The translations under genes and the position numbers were made by a program. From Trochalopteron elliotii (taxonomy: Eukaryota; Chordata; Aves; Passeriformes; Leiothrichidae), in NCBI GenBank assembly GCA_024734555.1, contig JANPWX010000080.1, positions 5,106,164 through 5,170,163 on the forward strand: a stretch of 64,000 bases of DNA. Direction: 5' to 3'. Positions 13,601-27,359 of the stretch are shown one piece after another. Under the pieces are notes generated by a model. It saw only the letters and a list, made by a program, of their open reading frames with translations. It searched no databases and was not told where the DNA came from. The stretch's first letter is position 1; each line of letters begins with the position of its first letter.

Positions 13601-16062
13601 CCACAAGCTGTTTGATCTGAGGCTACTTGTTTCCTAATCCAGCTCTACTTAATCAAAGAGAAATTCGACCCATTATTCATGATCCAATGGTAATACTATA
13701 CATTAAACCAAACACTTGCTACACTGTATGAAGTCCATACAGGTTTGTTGTATGCTTTCTTTTCCATGGATGGGGTTATTGCATTGTACATCCCAGTAAT
13801 ACCAGCTGTGAAAGGCAAATAAGCTCTGAAGTTACCTGATATTCTGATGGCATTTGATTTATTATTTCTCTCCTTGGCCTCTTCCTTAACCCTACCCACC
13901 TTAAACATAGTCTAATTCAAATCCTCACCTCATGCTTCAGTCTAGTGAATTTCTCCTGGCTTTTGCCTATGAAAAGAAACATCTCACCTCCCAGTGGTGA
14001 AACACCTTTGATTGAGGCTGTCCTGCTGCAGGGAGTTTGGCCATTGGAATAAAAAAGGTGAGGAAGTGAAGGAGTTATGGGGCTAACAGGAGGTTTGCAA
14101 AGAAAAGATTCAAAGCAGGAATGAAGAGCTACACTCTTCACTCAGATTCTATTCAATTTCATAACCAACTTTTCCAGTCCTTGTGATTAGCTTTGGGTAA
14201 GATCTCTAATTCTATCACCTTGTTATGCATCTCTGTAACAAAACAGCATTGTTTTCCCATTACAGCTACGATTGTGTCCTTTTATGCATCAAAGTATACA
14301 ATCATAAAAATCCATGATTGTAACAAGTTTTAATACAATAATGAGGATATGATATGATATATGAGATGAGCTACCCAGCTCCACACAGCAAAAAAGGACA
14401 AGTGAACTCATGGAACAAGAGACTTATTTTAAACACAGCAAGAGCCTGGATAAAGGGTCTCCTCTACATACAGCTCCAGTAGGTTGGTTGGCTGGTTTGG
14501 CAAAACAGCAGTATGTGCTTCATTCAGAATTTCCAGAGTGTCTATGTTTGCAGTAATTTACCAAGTAAAAATACCTGAAGGACTGTAAGGTGTGCACATA
14601 CACATACATGCACTTAGGTATTTGTGAAGTTTTCTGGAGTTGAGGACTGTAAAATCCAAGAAAATGAGACACATAAAGAAAGCTGTTTCCTTTGCAACTT
14701 TCATTTGCAAATATTTAATAACTATGTAGTAAATATTTACTAAAGACAGTAACTAGCAAAATTCGACTCTGAAGTTTACCGTGCCAAATTTAGAGGCTAC
14801 TCAACCATTAAAGTGTGAAATAAGGCTGTTTCAGCCTTGATTTAAATGCAAATCTCAATCCAATCTTAACTAGGGAGTCATTAGTAATACATCATTATAA
14901 AATAAATCATTCAGTGTATTTACAGTGTTCAGTTTTCATGCCATACTCCCTCCCTCAGGGTACCATTCACCAGGAAGGAGAGCTTTCTACCTGATAAGGC
15001 ATTGGATAAAGGATGCTCCTGGCCAAAATCCAATCCTCCTGTTTACAAAGGTTTTACATTAAATTCTCCTGTTTCTTTCAGATATATTTGTAACTGCTAT
15101 ATATGATTGATAACATAGTTGAAAAGTAGCTAACTTTTATACCTCCTGTGTATCTTTGGAATGGCCAATATTCATGCAAAAAATAATTCACTTTTTTTGA
15201 GTGTGTGTGTGAAATACACAACAGTTTTGTTACAACATGTTAATTCAGAATTTCTCATGACAGATGTTGAGCCCTTTCTTTTCTCTGAGGTTTTGGCTAC
15301 AGATTGTTTAGGGCAGTATTTTGGTTTACCAAATCTTTAAATTCAGCTCCACAGTGTTGAGGAATCCAGGCATTTCAGTTTCTGGTCCAGGTAAACGAGA
15401 TGTGTAAGAGCTCCTCTTACTTCCAGACTTGCACTTACAGATCTTTTTTTTCATCTTAGATGATCAATGAAGTGCAAACTCTTCTGACTGACTGGAAGTT
15501 TCCATTTACACAATGGTCTTCACTATTTGCTATAGGTCACTCCAGTTGTTAAGCCAGCTTGCATGAAGGCAAGGCTTTAAACATAGATTTTTCAGTTTAA
15601 TGCCCAATCAGTTTCATATGACAACTTAATTGGCTCTAGTATGGTTTTTTAGTGGATAGTGGAGCAGTTTCAAGGACTGTTCATGAAATAAAAAAGAAAT
15701 ACTTTGATGTTATAAGAGAAAGGATCTTGATCAGCAATCTACAGATTCCAGCTCTGATCTGATGTACATGAATGCTCAAAGGTCTTCCATGAAAGTGTTT
15801 TTGGGGCTTAATTATCTCTTACAAGGATCTAAAAATGGTATCAAAGCAGGAGGGTCCCAGGCAAGACAGGTGTAAGCACTTAACCTCTCTCTCAATTTAA
15901 TACCTGGGATTCAGATCTTGTGAGCATAGAAATGCCATTCATTGAAAACTCTGGGATGATGTAATTCAATCTCCCAGGCTGCAGGGCTAAGGCCTTAATC
16001 AGAGTTAAGTTTACAGAAGAAATACTAGTAATACTATGTTTCATAATACACACAGACATATC

Positions 16063-16085
16063 TATATATACATATATATATATAT
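16063..16085. repeat. TA/CA dinucleotide microsatellite
   Basis: A short run of alternating T and A with interspersed C (TCTATATATACATATATATA). It is part of a longer low-complexity patch that starts near 16040. Confidence 0.8.
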
Positions 16086-18230
16086 GCACATACGTAAGGG
16101 AAAGAGAATGAAAGGTGTGTTATCATTATTTCAGTGTTACTGGGAATACCTGTCAGTAGAGATAAATAGAAACTTAAGGTAAACATGTTTTAATCCTCAT
16201 ACATTGCCTGCTTTGGAATGTAGATTTTTGGCTTATTTTATAGTGTTTCATTATTTGAACATATTTATTCATTTTTAATCAGTGTGCTTCCTTTTAGAAT
16301 AGCTTTGTACTTTTCCTCTATGCCAACATTTTACATTTTATTTAAAAGTGCCTGATAGAAGTGAATATCTGATTGTGGAAACACATTGCAAAACACTGCT
16401 TGCTTACTCATTGTAAAAAAATATTCAAACACCCAACCATGTTTTTTAATACAAGCTTGAGATCAAAAACAAAGTGGCTATGTTCTTCAGAATGCAGCAA
16501 AGAATCCTTTTTTTATTGTATTTGAATAGGGCAGGTGGCACCAGCAAATTACATTACAGTCCCTGGGTAATGCAACAAGGAAAATAAGCAATAAAATACA
16601 CCTTATTTGAGCCCACAGCTACAGTGAAGAGTTGGTTTTGTTTTAAAAAACTCTGTCCTTGTCAGTGCACTGCCATTAAAGACAAAAATTTCTTGGGACT
16701 CACATCTTAGAACCTTTTCTTTTCAAGTAAGGATCCTACACAGCTGTATCTTAGCTAAATCTTATTTAAAAATTTATTAGCAAGGCTTTCAGGTAGCAAG
16801 TAGATCTCAGGTAGTGGTTTCTTATGGGTGCCCTAATTTATTTTGGGTGTGAATTTTTTCTTCTAGGACTCCACAAGAGTTTGGAATAATTCTAATGGGA
16901 TGTGTGATCCACCACAGCAATGGTCAGAGGCACTGCACCACTCACCCCCAGAAACTTGGAGTCCACAAGAGTGGCCAGACTTCAGAGAAGGAAACAGGAG
17001 AAGGTAAAGCATCCACCAGTCAAAAATAGCCTGAGCTGTTGGTCTTGACAGCACGCAAGTAGGGAATCTGGGGAAAGGACAGAAGCTAGCACGGTATCTG
17101 CAGAGACATAAACTTACCATTGTTTAGGATCATGATAAGAAAGGGAATTTTCTTCAATTTGTTGTAGGAAGAGTTCTGCTGGGAAACTGAAATAAAAGAC
17201 TAAATTATATCTGATCATTGCTTTTGCCAGAACTCAAAATTCTTCCTGCATTGGAGAGACAATGAGTCCAAATAACTGCCAGAAATTACTGTTGTTTGGA
17301 GAAGGGAGAAGTGGGGAGGATAGGAAAGCATGTCAGAGTTTCATAACATTTCTATAACTTTTACTGGAAATGTCAATGTATATTACTTTATTCCTGATCA
17401 AAACCCACCCACATAGGCAAGATGTGCTGTAAAAGACTGAGCCATAAAAAATAGATAAATAGATAAATAAAAGGCATTGAAACTGCACTTGATAAAAATC
17501 AGCTAAATCTGGAAAAAATTCACTTGACTCAGAGCCAAGACACTTTTTTCTTTGGATTTGGCTCCTAATTGAAGATGAAAATAAAACAGATGCTAGAAAT
17601 GTCAATTAAACACATTTTTAAATCTGTTTTTTACCATTTTTAGCTCTTTATACATGGACAGACTTCCACTTTCAAATCATTACCAGTCCTTTTTATTTTA
17701 TTTATATTTTTTAAGTAAAGGAACTTTGTTTCTCTCTCCCGTGGAGTATGACTCAGTGTATACACAACTAGTATGCCCTCAGAAGACTCTTTTGCATGTC
17801 ATTTTCCAGCATAGAATAATTTCTTTTTTTAATCATAAAACTCCATTAGAGCCATCATTTGCAAGTATTGCCATGATGGCTAGTGCAAATTACTGCTACC
17901 TCTACTGCTCACCTGCTTGTTGCTTTATTATAAACATGAATTATAGAGTTAGACCCTGTAATAACTGCTCTAAAGACTCATTGTAAGATGAGAACTTGAA
18001 GAAATTATACATAAGAGACTTCAAAATTTTCATTCACTTTTCACTTATTGTTCTACCTGTTTCCAGTTTTCTTGAACTAAACAGTATGAATTGAGAAGTC
18101 TGGATTATTGTCTACCTCCCTGTTACGTGTGTTTTGTGAGGAAGATTTGCCAGAGTTTTCTAAAAAATTAGTACAGAAAAACCTTAGGAAATATATACAA
18201 ATTGCTTTTTTGGGTTTGGGGGCTTGTTTT

Positions 18231-18485
18231 GAAGAAGAAGAAGAAAAAGAAAAAAAAAAGAAAAAGAGGAAGAAAAAGAAAAAAAAAAAGAAAAAAGAAA
18301 AAGAAATAGGAAAAAAAGAAGAAAAAGAAAAAATAAAAGAAGAAAGATAAAGAAGAAGAAGAAGAAGAAGAAGAAGAAGAAGAAGAAAAAGAAGAAGAAG
18401 AAGAAGAAGAAGAAGAAGAAGGAAAAGAAAAAGAAAGAAAAAGAAAAAGAAAAAGAAAAAGAAAAAGAAAAAGAAAAAGAAAAAG
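18231..18485 (+). repeat. GAA / GAAAAA polypurine microsatellite
   Basis: A 255-base tract of almost only purines on the plus strand. The first part (18231-18348) is a mixture of GAA and longer A units, broken by T at a few places, the last at 18348. From 18349 to 18485, 137 consecutive bases are purines. This part holds two (GAA)n blocks of roughly ten units separated by an extra AAA, then eight perfect GAAAAA hexamers at 18437-18484. Long open frames here (Lys/Glu-rich on plus, Ser/Phe-rich on minus) are by-products of the repeat. Such tracts are known to be able to form triplex DNA and to vary in length. Confidence 0.97.
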
Positions 18486-19167
18486 TGTTTCCATTAGGAA
18501 GACTGGAATGAACAAAGGCTGTGGAGAATTGAATGAATATCCAACAAATGTTGTTCGAAGCTTATCTTCAAATGAGCAAATCAGGTCCAAAGTTCTTAAT
18601 AAATGGCCTTATCAATAAACGTCAGAAGCTACAATTTCGTTTTACAACATGGATATATTTTAGATTTTATTTAAAAGCTTTTACTGATAACTAAATCATC
18701 ATAATCAGTTACTTATTTTTGAAAAACACATCACTTTTACAGATTGGTGAAAATTGTTTGAAGTTTTATTTAGTTGATTCATTGTTAGACAAGGGCAATG
18801 GAAAAAAAGATCAGAGGCTAACAAGTGACTTCACACTTGTAGAGAATTCCTTGACCTTTCAAGAGTACCTATTGTTATTTTAAATTACTAGCACAGGATA
18901 TCTGAAGACTGTCATGTTCAGATAGCACTTTAGAGACTTAGAAGCTTTCCTAGGTTTTATTGGAGTCTGCCTAAGATCAAATCTGACCATGAATTTCTTA
19001 GGTTTCATCCTGCAAGACACAGGGAAGTACTTCTGGTTTAGAAAACGTCAACAAAATTAATTAGTCTGTGCTGTTGATCAGAGAAATACGTGGTCTTTCT
19101 CTGTGTGATGGAGGAGTTCTAGTCCCTCCATGGATTGAAACAGAAACTTGTAATTTTATTATGAGAA

Positions 19168-19230
19168 CTGCCAGACCTGAAGTGTAATGGGTTCTTATTG
19201 ACTTTAAGGGATTTTGCATTTTGATGATGA
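19168..19230. repeat. possible second copy of the 9732 palindrome
   Basis: The stretch TTATTGACTTTAAGGGATTT resembles the right arm of the 9732-9791 element (CCAATGACTTTAATGGGCTT). A left-arm-like GACCTGAAGTGTAATGGG precedes it, but the two arms no longer pair well. This call rests on eye alignment of a short sequence. Confidence 0.25.
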
Positions 19231-20689
19231 TCATTTTCTTTACTCCCAAGAGATCTGCAGATTTTTCCAAGGGAGGAGGTCACACTCTAAATGTTAGTCC
19301 ATGATTTAAGATACCTTAAACTTCTCAGATGGCAGTAACAGTGTAAAAGCAATTAGTGAATTAAAAGATGGGATTGGGTTTTCATTTTTTTTTGATCTTG
19401 TTTTTCTATGGGTAATTTTATCATGGGAGGTAGCAGAATTCTCTTGCTGTTCTTCTGCCTCCCTCAGCAGGGGGGAGAAGAATAAGACATGTACATCCTG
19501 TCTGATACAGCCTTTGAAAAGAGCCATCAAACACTGGTGACATGCACCCTCTGTAAGACATATTTGCCTCAAAACTGAAGCAAAATGGGACTGGTACTTG
19601 CCCAAACACTTAGCTAAAAAAGAGCTTTTTGATCTGTTGGACAGACAAACTGTGCCACTGAAGAGTTAGAATTTCCTACATTAATGTGTGTGACTTCTCT
19701 TTCCATATGTGACCAAATGTATTAATTTTTATTACTAGTAGTAACAGCAGTATCATATTCTTATTTGTGCGGGTAAGTTTACAAAAATACTGTGCTGTTC
19801 ATTTTATTCTGGGCAGTGATCATCAAGCTCTGCTTGAGGGAACCTTCACACAGTCTTCACTGATTACACTGAATGTATTGGTCCTCTACTTCTGAAGATA
19901 CGTACCAAGTATCTTCTCTGTGAATATTTGATATCAGCAGGAAGCACCACTGCTTTAAAAAAAATCCACTATGTCACGTTTTTGGAACTCCATTCCTGGC
20001 GCATATGACCCAAGAAGAGGCTTCAGTCCTTAAAGTTCAGAGAGAAGAAAATGACCATCTGAGCGAAACTTGCCATGGTTGCTTTTAAATTTAAAACAAA
20101 CAAACAACAACAAAAAAAATCTTAGTGTTTATTGTTTTATTCTAGTTTTGCTGTAATTTATCTTTGGTATTAGGATATCTAGATTGATTGGACCATCTCA
20201 GGTCATCTAACAGTGAAGTGGATCTATTTATTTATTTTGAAGTGCTCTTTTTTTTTTCCTTTTCTCTTCTATTCTTCAGGTTTGTTTTCTGACCTTCCTC
20301 AGCTAAAAGTGTTGGATGGTTTAGCTTAAGTTCTCTGAGGAATTTTTCATATCAGTTTTTTGTATCAAAGGCAATCCCAGAGAATTTAAATCACTTTTAT
20401 TTCAAAGACTTTTAACCTAGCTAAAACATTACATTAGGCATATGAGAACACATGGCATTTGTGTGTTTCTCCCTCCCCTCCACCCTCCCCAGCTAATATT
20501 TCTGTCATACCAATATAAATGAAGACACGATGCAAACATACAAAGGTACATTTTTTACACCATTATCTTGCAATGTGCTTTGATGTATAGGTTTAGCAGA
20601 GAAATTGGGAGCAGGATAGCTGGGTAGGGCTCATGCTTTCAGCCATTAGCAGTGTGTGTGAGCATTTTTGTGCAGGTCACACACCACTG

Positions 20690-20835
20690 CCTGGCACCCC
20701 AGCTCGGTGCTGCAGCCCCATCCCCACCCTGCTGCTGGAGCAGCTCCCAGGCTGCAGCCCCAGGGCAAAGCCCTCTGCAGGCTCAGCCAACAGTCACTAA
20801 TGGCTGCACAGCTGCCTCACTGCTGCTCTTGCCTT
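20690..20835. other. GC-rich islet, unassigned
   Basis: About 145 bases rich in CTGC, CAGC and CCCA, clearly more GC-rich than the surroundings but with very few CpG, so it is not a CpG island. Two overlapping open frames cross it and neither shows a known domain. Similar islets occur elsewhere in the window. Confidence 0.5.
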
Positions 20836-22981
20836 AAGACAGTATCTGGGAAAAGTTTTTCATTTTTCTCAATGAATTAGTGAGCATTTCTGTTCCCTCC
20901 ATTTAGAAGATGAGGATTAAGAGGAACATCATACCACAGGTATTATTAGACAAAAGCAATGGATATTAAGCCATTATTTGTGCATTAGCAAGTTTTCCCC
21001 AGGTAGGTTTTATCATTTCAAGACATTTTGTTTTGTGTTGTTCTTCTTTTTTTTGTCTAATCACCTCTAAAATTATGAACACTCCAAGAATAAAACATCC
21101 TGAATAGTAAAGCAGCCTGAAATATTCATAACTAAGAATGCAACTGGTAATGCTCATAAACAAAGTTGTTTGGAGACCCCTTTATTAATTTTTAATTTAT
21201 TTTCAGTCAATTCCTTATTACTTCCAAATTCCTGTAGGGGATTCTGTTAATTAGTCATGTGTAAAATATTCATTAAAAACAGCTTCCTATTTTCATCTTT
21301 TATTGCAAATTTACATTTCTAATCTTATAACCAAAATAAATGCCATTGGGTAGAGAGACCACATTAATTTTGATCAAACCCTTGAAACAGAAACCCAGAG
21401 AACAAAAGATATGGTAATAAAATCGTAGTTACATTGTGCTTTCAACTCACTAGAAACAGGTATGCATATTTTAAACTGTTGTCTTCTTCAGATATAAACA
21501 GATATTTTAGATTATTTTAGGAATTCTTGTTAGGGGAGAAAAAGAACAGCAACAAGCAAATGCGAAATCACAGTGTCCCACTGGCACTTTCTGTGGGCAT
21601 TTACCATTCTGAATTTGATAAAGGCACTGTTTTTGAAATCTGGTCCCAAAATGGAGGCAAAAATGTTTCCAAACAAATTGAAGTTTCTCTTCCACCTCAC
21701 TTTTTATCTAATGATTAAATAGAGGAAAAGTGCTCCTGTGATTTAGTCAGGTCTCAGAGGTCTGAATTCAATTTTTCTTCTGATATATAGTCACTTCCTG
21801 GCAACTGCATCCCTCTGGACCTCAATTCTTTCTGTGTAAGCCATGATTCATATTTCTGGCCCTGTGAGTTCTTAGGTCTTTTACTCAGCTTTAAATATGT
21901 GATGAGGTCAGTGGAAAGGTTTGATTACTATTAGTAGTAGAACTTCAACCTGTGCACAAATGTTCATGGGTCAGAGTCTTTGTGCTCTCAATACCAATGG
22001 GTAGGAAAAGGAGACGTTTCTCTTTAAACTGTATCGATAAATGTGAACACTGCTGTGTTTGGACCATAATCTTGCAATATTCTGTTTATGTTATTGCAAT
22101 TATATTATGGTGTGCTATGGTACAGGTCTCTTCTGTGGAAATCTAAAACAATATTGCTTTTTTCCATCTACTTTGGTGTCTGTCAGCATAAGCACAGAGG
22201 AATAATTCCAACAAACTCGTAAGCATTGATAAATGTTCTGTGTGCAGATCAGAAGCCAAGCCTACAGCCTGGCATAGATCTCCATAAAATCAGGGGCAAT
22301 TATTTCCTCTCAATGGGGCACATCTCCCACTGATATAAGGCATATGGTTAATTTGCTAAAATAAAGCCAACTTGGTTTTTTTTGTCAGGATAGCTGACAG
22401 TCCAAAAAATGTTATTATTTTTCTTCATTTTCCCAGAAAATAGACTAAAAAAGCAGGGGAAAATACTCTGGAAATAATATCTACTGTTGAGAAGAAAACT
22501 CTGTGAAATAAATAATGGCAAAATATTGTCCAAAATCACCGTCTTGACTCTTTTATCTCTTTTTACACTAAATACAGAGAAGCTGATCCAGTTTCCTGCC
22601 AGGAAGAGAAGTCAGGAAAAAGTAAAAACACATCCTGTTAGAGATGTGGGAATACAAAATTTTGTATGTAGAAAGGAAAAATCAAGCAAACATTGAAGAA
22701 CAAAGACTGTTATTCCAGTCCCAGCAGATCTGGACTGGAACTGGGATGACTGATTTCTGAATGAGCACACTGAGGCAAATCAGCATAGCTTTGCTACTGC
22801 CAGCATTTCTGAGTTTGAAATCTTTCTTCCCCCATCAAACCAATCCAGTTGTAAGAAAATAGGGCTGGTACAGAGCATTCATAAGGTGATCAGCTCTCTC
22901 ATGATTTGTTGTCCGTTCTTCTACAAGTATCCTGAACACCAGAATGATGACTAGCACAGGGAATAGTAAGACACAGTAAGA

Positions 22982-23006
22982 CTCTGGTTACAGTAAGTAA
23001 CCAGAG
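22982..23006. repeat. perfect 10-bp-arm hairpin
   Basis: The arm CTCTGGTTAC (22982-22991) is followed by a 5-base loop AGTAA and the exact reverse complement GTAACCAGAG (22997-23006). ACAGTAAG repeats occur just upstream (22973-22981) and again inside the hairpin, so replication slippage may have built it. Confidence 0.9.
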
Positions 23007-26000
23007 GCTGCTCCCTACCTGGGAAGAAGCAGCTGAGGCTCAGTGCAGAAGTAAAAATATCAGGGCTGTTGAATGTTCTGCCTACCCAAGTGCAAATTAA
23101 TTATTTCAATCTCCAAAGTAATGTATTTTGCTCTTCTCTAAATCCTAGCCTGGGCATTAAGTGGAGGACAAAGAATAGAGCTATGTGGAATGCTGCTGCT
23201 GGCAGGCAAAGTAGAGCCTTTGTAAGACTGTTGTGGAGAAGGAGGCTCAATGGCATCTTGACTAGGGAAATCTGCATTTCACGTTAAATTTCCATTTCAG
23301 GAACCCCTTTTCCCTTTGTGATGTCATTTACAAAAAATCCACTGGACATAAAATGCATATTTTGTGATATTCTAAATGTAATTGAGGCCATTTAAAATTG
23401 CTTTGAAGCTCCTCTCTGAATTGGGAATGCTGCTGACCTGAATTCTCCACTCAGTACCACACACAGTCTGTCACACTCCTGGAAGCAGTGAGAAACTGCA
23501 AGGTCTTCTGCTTGGTGGTTTTTGTACTCTCAGCTCAAGTGGAATGCACATTACTATGCAATAAGCATAGCTTATGTCCCCCTGTATTCATCCCACGAGA
23601 AAACCAACTTTTCAATGGCCATTTTACGTGTATTCTTCCCCTTCCTTACTGCTTTTCCCCTGTCACTATATTTGTAATAATTTTCAAAGTAACACTTAAA
23701 AAATTGTTTTATAAATTGTGACTCACCATCTCTTCCATTCCTTGACATAAGAGCTCATAACTGCTGCTCCATCAACACCCAAATGCCCCTCAGATGCTTT
23801 TAATTTATATAACAGTAACTCTCAGAAAATATTTATTGCTGCTCCCAATTCCAGCAATAGATTTGGCCAAGACCAAATTAATCACTGCCTTAAAATCACT
23901 AGAGATTTTGTAGTATGGTGCTGGCTGAGCTGAACCATGACTCAGCCTGATAATACTCCATCTGAAAACTAATCACCATCCACCATATCATCATCTCGAG
24001 CCAGCAATTCATCTCCATTATCTCAGTGGCTCTTCTGATTGCAACTAGATCAAAACATCTTGCTGCAGTCCAGATTAATTTTACCTTATCCTTTTTACCC
24101 AGTTCAGTGTGTGGAAAAAGTCGATCACTGATGTTAGCTCGAGTTCAGCAAACGCAAGCTGACTCTGCTGAGATTCTTTCCACTCCATCACTTCTCATAA
24201 ATTAATTCCTCTGTGATCCTTTCAAGTTCTTCACCTGGAACAAAAGCCAGGTTAAAAGTTTACATGTCCCGGTCAGTCATTCTTTCCTCTCTGTTCAAAC
24301 TTGAGCACTACATTTTGTTTAACATTATGTGGTGGAGCCTCATCTGCAAAATCAGTCAGACGCCCCCTGCTATCATCTCTGCTGGTTCCTTGTCCCCAAG
24401 TAGCAAAACCCTTCAGATCCAAAAGTATTCTTTGGTTAACTTAAGTATATATTTCCATTTCCTTCACTGAAGATCAGTATTACATTTTCCCTTTGTTTTC
24501 TTGGATTTTGCATCCAATATGTCTTTGCTTCTGATTAACTCCTACTATAAGTATGAAGAGAAGTGTTTACACAGTAGTTTTGTCATGCCTAAGTCCTTGG
24601 TGATTGTTTCTCCTTCTCTGTTATTCAAAAATCTTACTCAGCCTTTTGTTTTTCTTTCCCCTGGACATTTTTGAAAATTCTGCTCTTTTTTCTTTAATAT
24701 TACAGCACAGGAGTTCATTCCATTTTGAAGAATTTAATTTTCCTCCTTCAGTTCTTGACTGCTAGCAGATATTTTAGGTGTTGTAAGGGCATTTTTAATC
24801 ACACTCTCTCTTTTAAGAAGTCTTGTGCAAATCTTTTCTGTACTTAATATACTTCTCTTCTAAAGGAGAAGGTTTTTAATGTTCCAGTTTGAATTCTTAA
24901 AATACAAAATTCTCAATACAAAAATGTTAAATAATAAAAAGTATGATTTTACATCACAGCAAAAGTTTTAACAGAGGACTTCCATAGGTCTCAATGAAAT
25001 AATTAAGAAAAGAGCCATGGAAAATATTGCTCCTATGGCAAAGTTGCAAAGCACATGTCTTTGGAGACATTGAGTATGTGAGTATGTATTTGCACAGAAA
25101 CTGACACAAGTTCCAATTAGACTCACATTTTGATTCCTTTGCCCTTTAATCTGGTTGGCCAGTACAGGGACAATTTGGTGGGGTTGAGGGTAAGAATGTC
25201 TGCTTCAGTTCTCTGTTTGGGGTTTGGTGGAGATTTTCCATTTTTACCATTTTTCAGTGTTTTCCGTGAATTGCTGTTTCCTTTTACCTACCTCTTTATT
25301 CTTGATTTCATACTAGTGTGCTAGGATGATAATTGTGCTGGGAATTTTATATAAAACACATGTTAATTTTTTTCAAGGATATTGTGCATATGCTGTAGGC
25401 TATAATTGTTTTGGAAGATTGCACTGAATTAGAAAGAGTACTTCGGTTCAAAATGAGACAATATTGTGCCCTCTAGGACCCAAGATGTATATTTAGATCC
25501 TGCCTTGACAAAGACTTTGGTACATAACCTTGGCATGTCCCCACATCTCTCTGTTCTTCGTGTTTCCAGGTACCAAGACAGAAATACTCCCCATGTCTCA
25601 TGTCTTTGGGGTAGACTGCAGCATGCTTTGGTGTTTTGCACTATTTTTTCCCGAGAACAATCACTTCGATTTTAGTGGGATATCTTTGATGCATGGAAAC
25701 TCTGCCAAAGGCAATTTTTTTCCTAGAACTGGACTTCATTAGATGCTTAAGAGGTTTATAAAGCTTCATCCAAAATAATTTCAGTGCTATATGACATATG
25801 TTTTCTCCAAGAAAACACTACATAAATTTGCAACTAATATGTCCTAATTAAAAGCTGTAATTGAATGGTGTTATGTTCTGAAATGAAAACTATCCAATAA
25901 TTTTCTAATGAAAAGGCATAAATTTTGAGCTTTTCCCCTTTAAGCCTGAACCCTTTCCTTTAGCTCGTGAGATCATTGTCCAGTTGTTTTCTTTCACAAG

Positions 26001-27359
26001 TGTATATCCCTCTTATGAGAAGGCATGTTACTTCTATCCAAAGTGCTTAATACACTGTATTGTAAATACTTTCCCAAAAGAATCAATCTTCAGCCTTAAA
26101 GGTTACTTCACTTTAGTGTGCAATATACCACAATTTCTGCTGTTTGATCCGTTTGAGCTGGGGAGTTGCTAAGATTATACATGGTTTATACTGCATGGAT
26201 TTTTAATGTTTCACACATTAGCTTTTAAAAATTGCCTTCATATTCCCTATATTGATTTTTGTGGCTCCCAACATACAGCACCCGCTGAGTGGCTTTGCCA
26301 AACTCTCCTGATGAAAAGATGATATAGGAATCCTCAGCAGGGGCAAAGACAACCATGGATTAAAAAATCTAGCACCCAGTTGACCATTTTTCTTAAGCCT
26401 CATTGTAAGATTTTTTTTTAACTTTTCTTTTCTTCTTTTTATGATGGCATGCACAGTATAACTGCCTAGGGGCATGCTTATTATAGACTGCATTTTAAAG
26501 CTGATTAAAAATAAATTCTCCATGCCTGTCTGAAACTTATTGCACAGAGAATCTTGTTTCATATCGGACGAGTAAAAGGATCTGTTGCTTATGTTCACCT
26601 TTTACCTCAGCCCACATTTAAAAACACATATCAAATTTCCATTACACTTCGTTTATTATCCAGTCTTTCTACTTTCATCAGAGGAAGGATTATAATGACT
26701 ATGACTTTGAAAACTTTTATAATTAATGTGTGCATGTGTACATATATATATATTATTATATTTTATTTGTGCTCCATATAAAAATCAGGCTATCAAGTCT
26801 GACAGGATGATCTTGGTACCATAATAAACAGACCTCTCTTCACAATCATTCTGGAGCACACAGGACTTGGCAAACTGTCAGATGGCAGGATGAAGAGGTA
26901 AAGAGCAGAATCTGCAAATTCTGGCTGTGCACATGGGAATAAGTTCTGGGCTTTCCAAGAACTTGTGGAGAAAATGAAACTTGGCAGGATCCATTCGGAA
27001 ATTTATTTCATCTGTTTTCATTTTACACTGTCTGTCATCTAGTTTTTGATCACTAAATGAAAAAGAAAAATGAAGTTCTGCCATATGCATTCTATAAATT
27101 TCAATTTAGCTATCAGGTGTCACACCTGCCACAATTTTGCTTTTTTCTGCATTTCAGACAAAAGACATAATCATTTGTTTGTGTTACCGTTGTGTTACTG
27201 TTAGCGTTGGTTCAGGAAAGTTTATTTATGGTCCTATTTGCAGTAAATCTGCTCATTTCCAGCCACTGCTGTATAAACCTACCACTTGAAATACAGACAG
27301 TTGTGTCAGCCAGTATAGGAAACATATTGTAGAATGTTAATTAGAGGGCACTATTTGTG

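Larger units (their letters stand above)
9792..18230. other. non-coding DNA
   Basis: No supported gene, RNA gene or large repeat. It contains a 12-bp perfect palindrome at 10625-10636, a short GATAT-rich patch near 14345-14365 and an AT dinucleotide patch at 16063-16085. The longest open frame (17654-17986) has no recognisable domain and its length is expected by chance at this base composition. Confidence 0.6.
18486..22981. other. non-coding DNA
   Basis: No supported gene. A GC-rich islet lies near 20690-20835. A possible second, worse-preserved copy of the palindromic repeat seen at 9732 lies near 19170-19230, where a TTATTGACTTTAAGGGATTT stretch resembles the right arm. The open frames are short and unrecognised. 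Confidence 0.6.

Noticed and set aside
18108..18590. Lys/Glu-rich plus-strand frame and Ser/Phe-rich minus-strand frame
   Set aside because: Both are read-throughs of the GAA/GAAAAA microsatellite, which lacks stop codons in these frames.
24000..24480. Pyrimidine-rich stretch that looked like an L2-type LINE
   Set aside because: The words do not keep a consistent order with any LINE I can recall, and no reading-frame motif survives.
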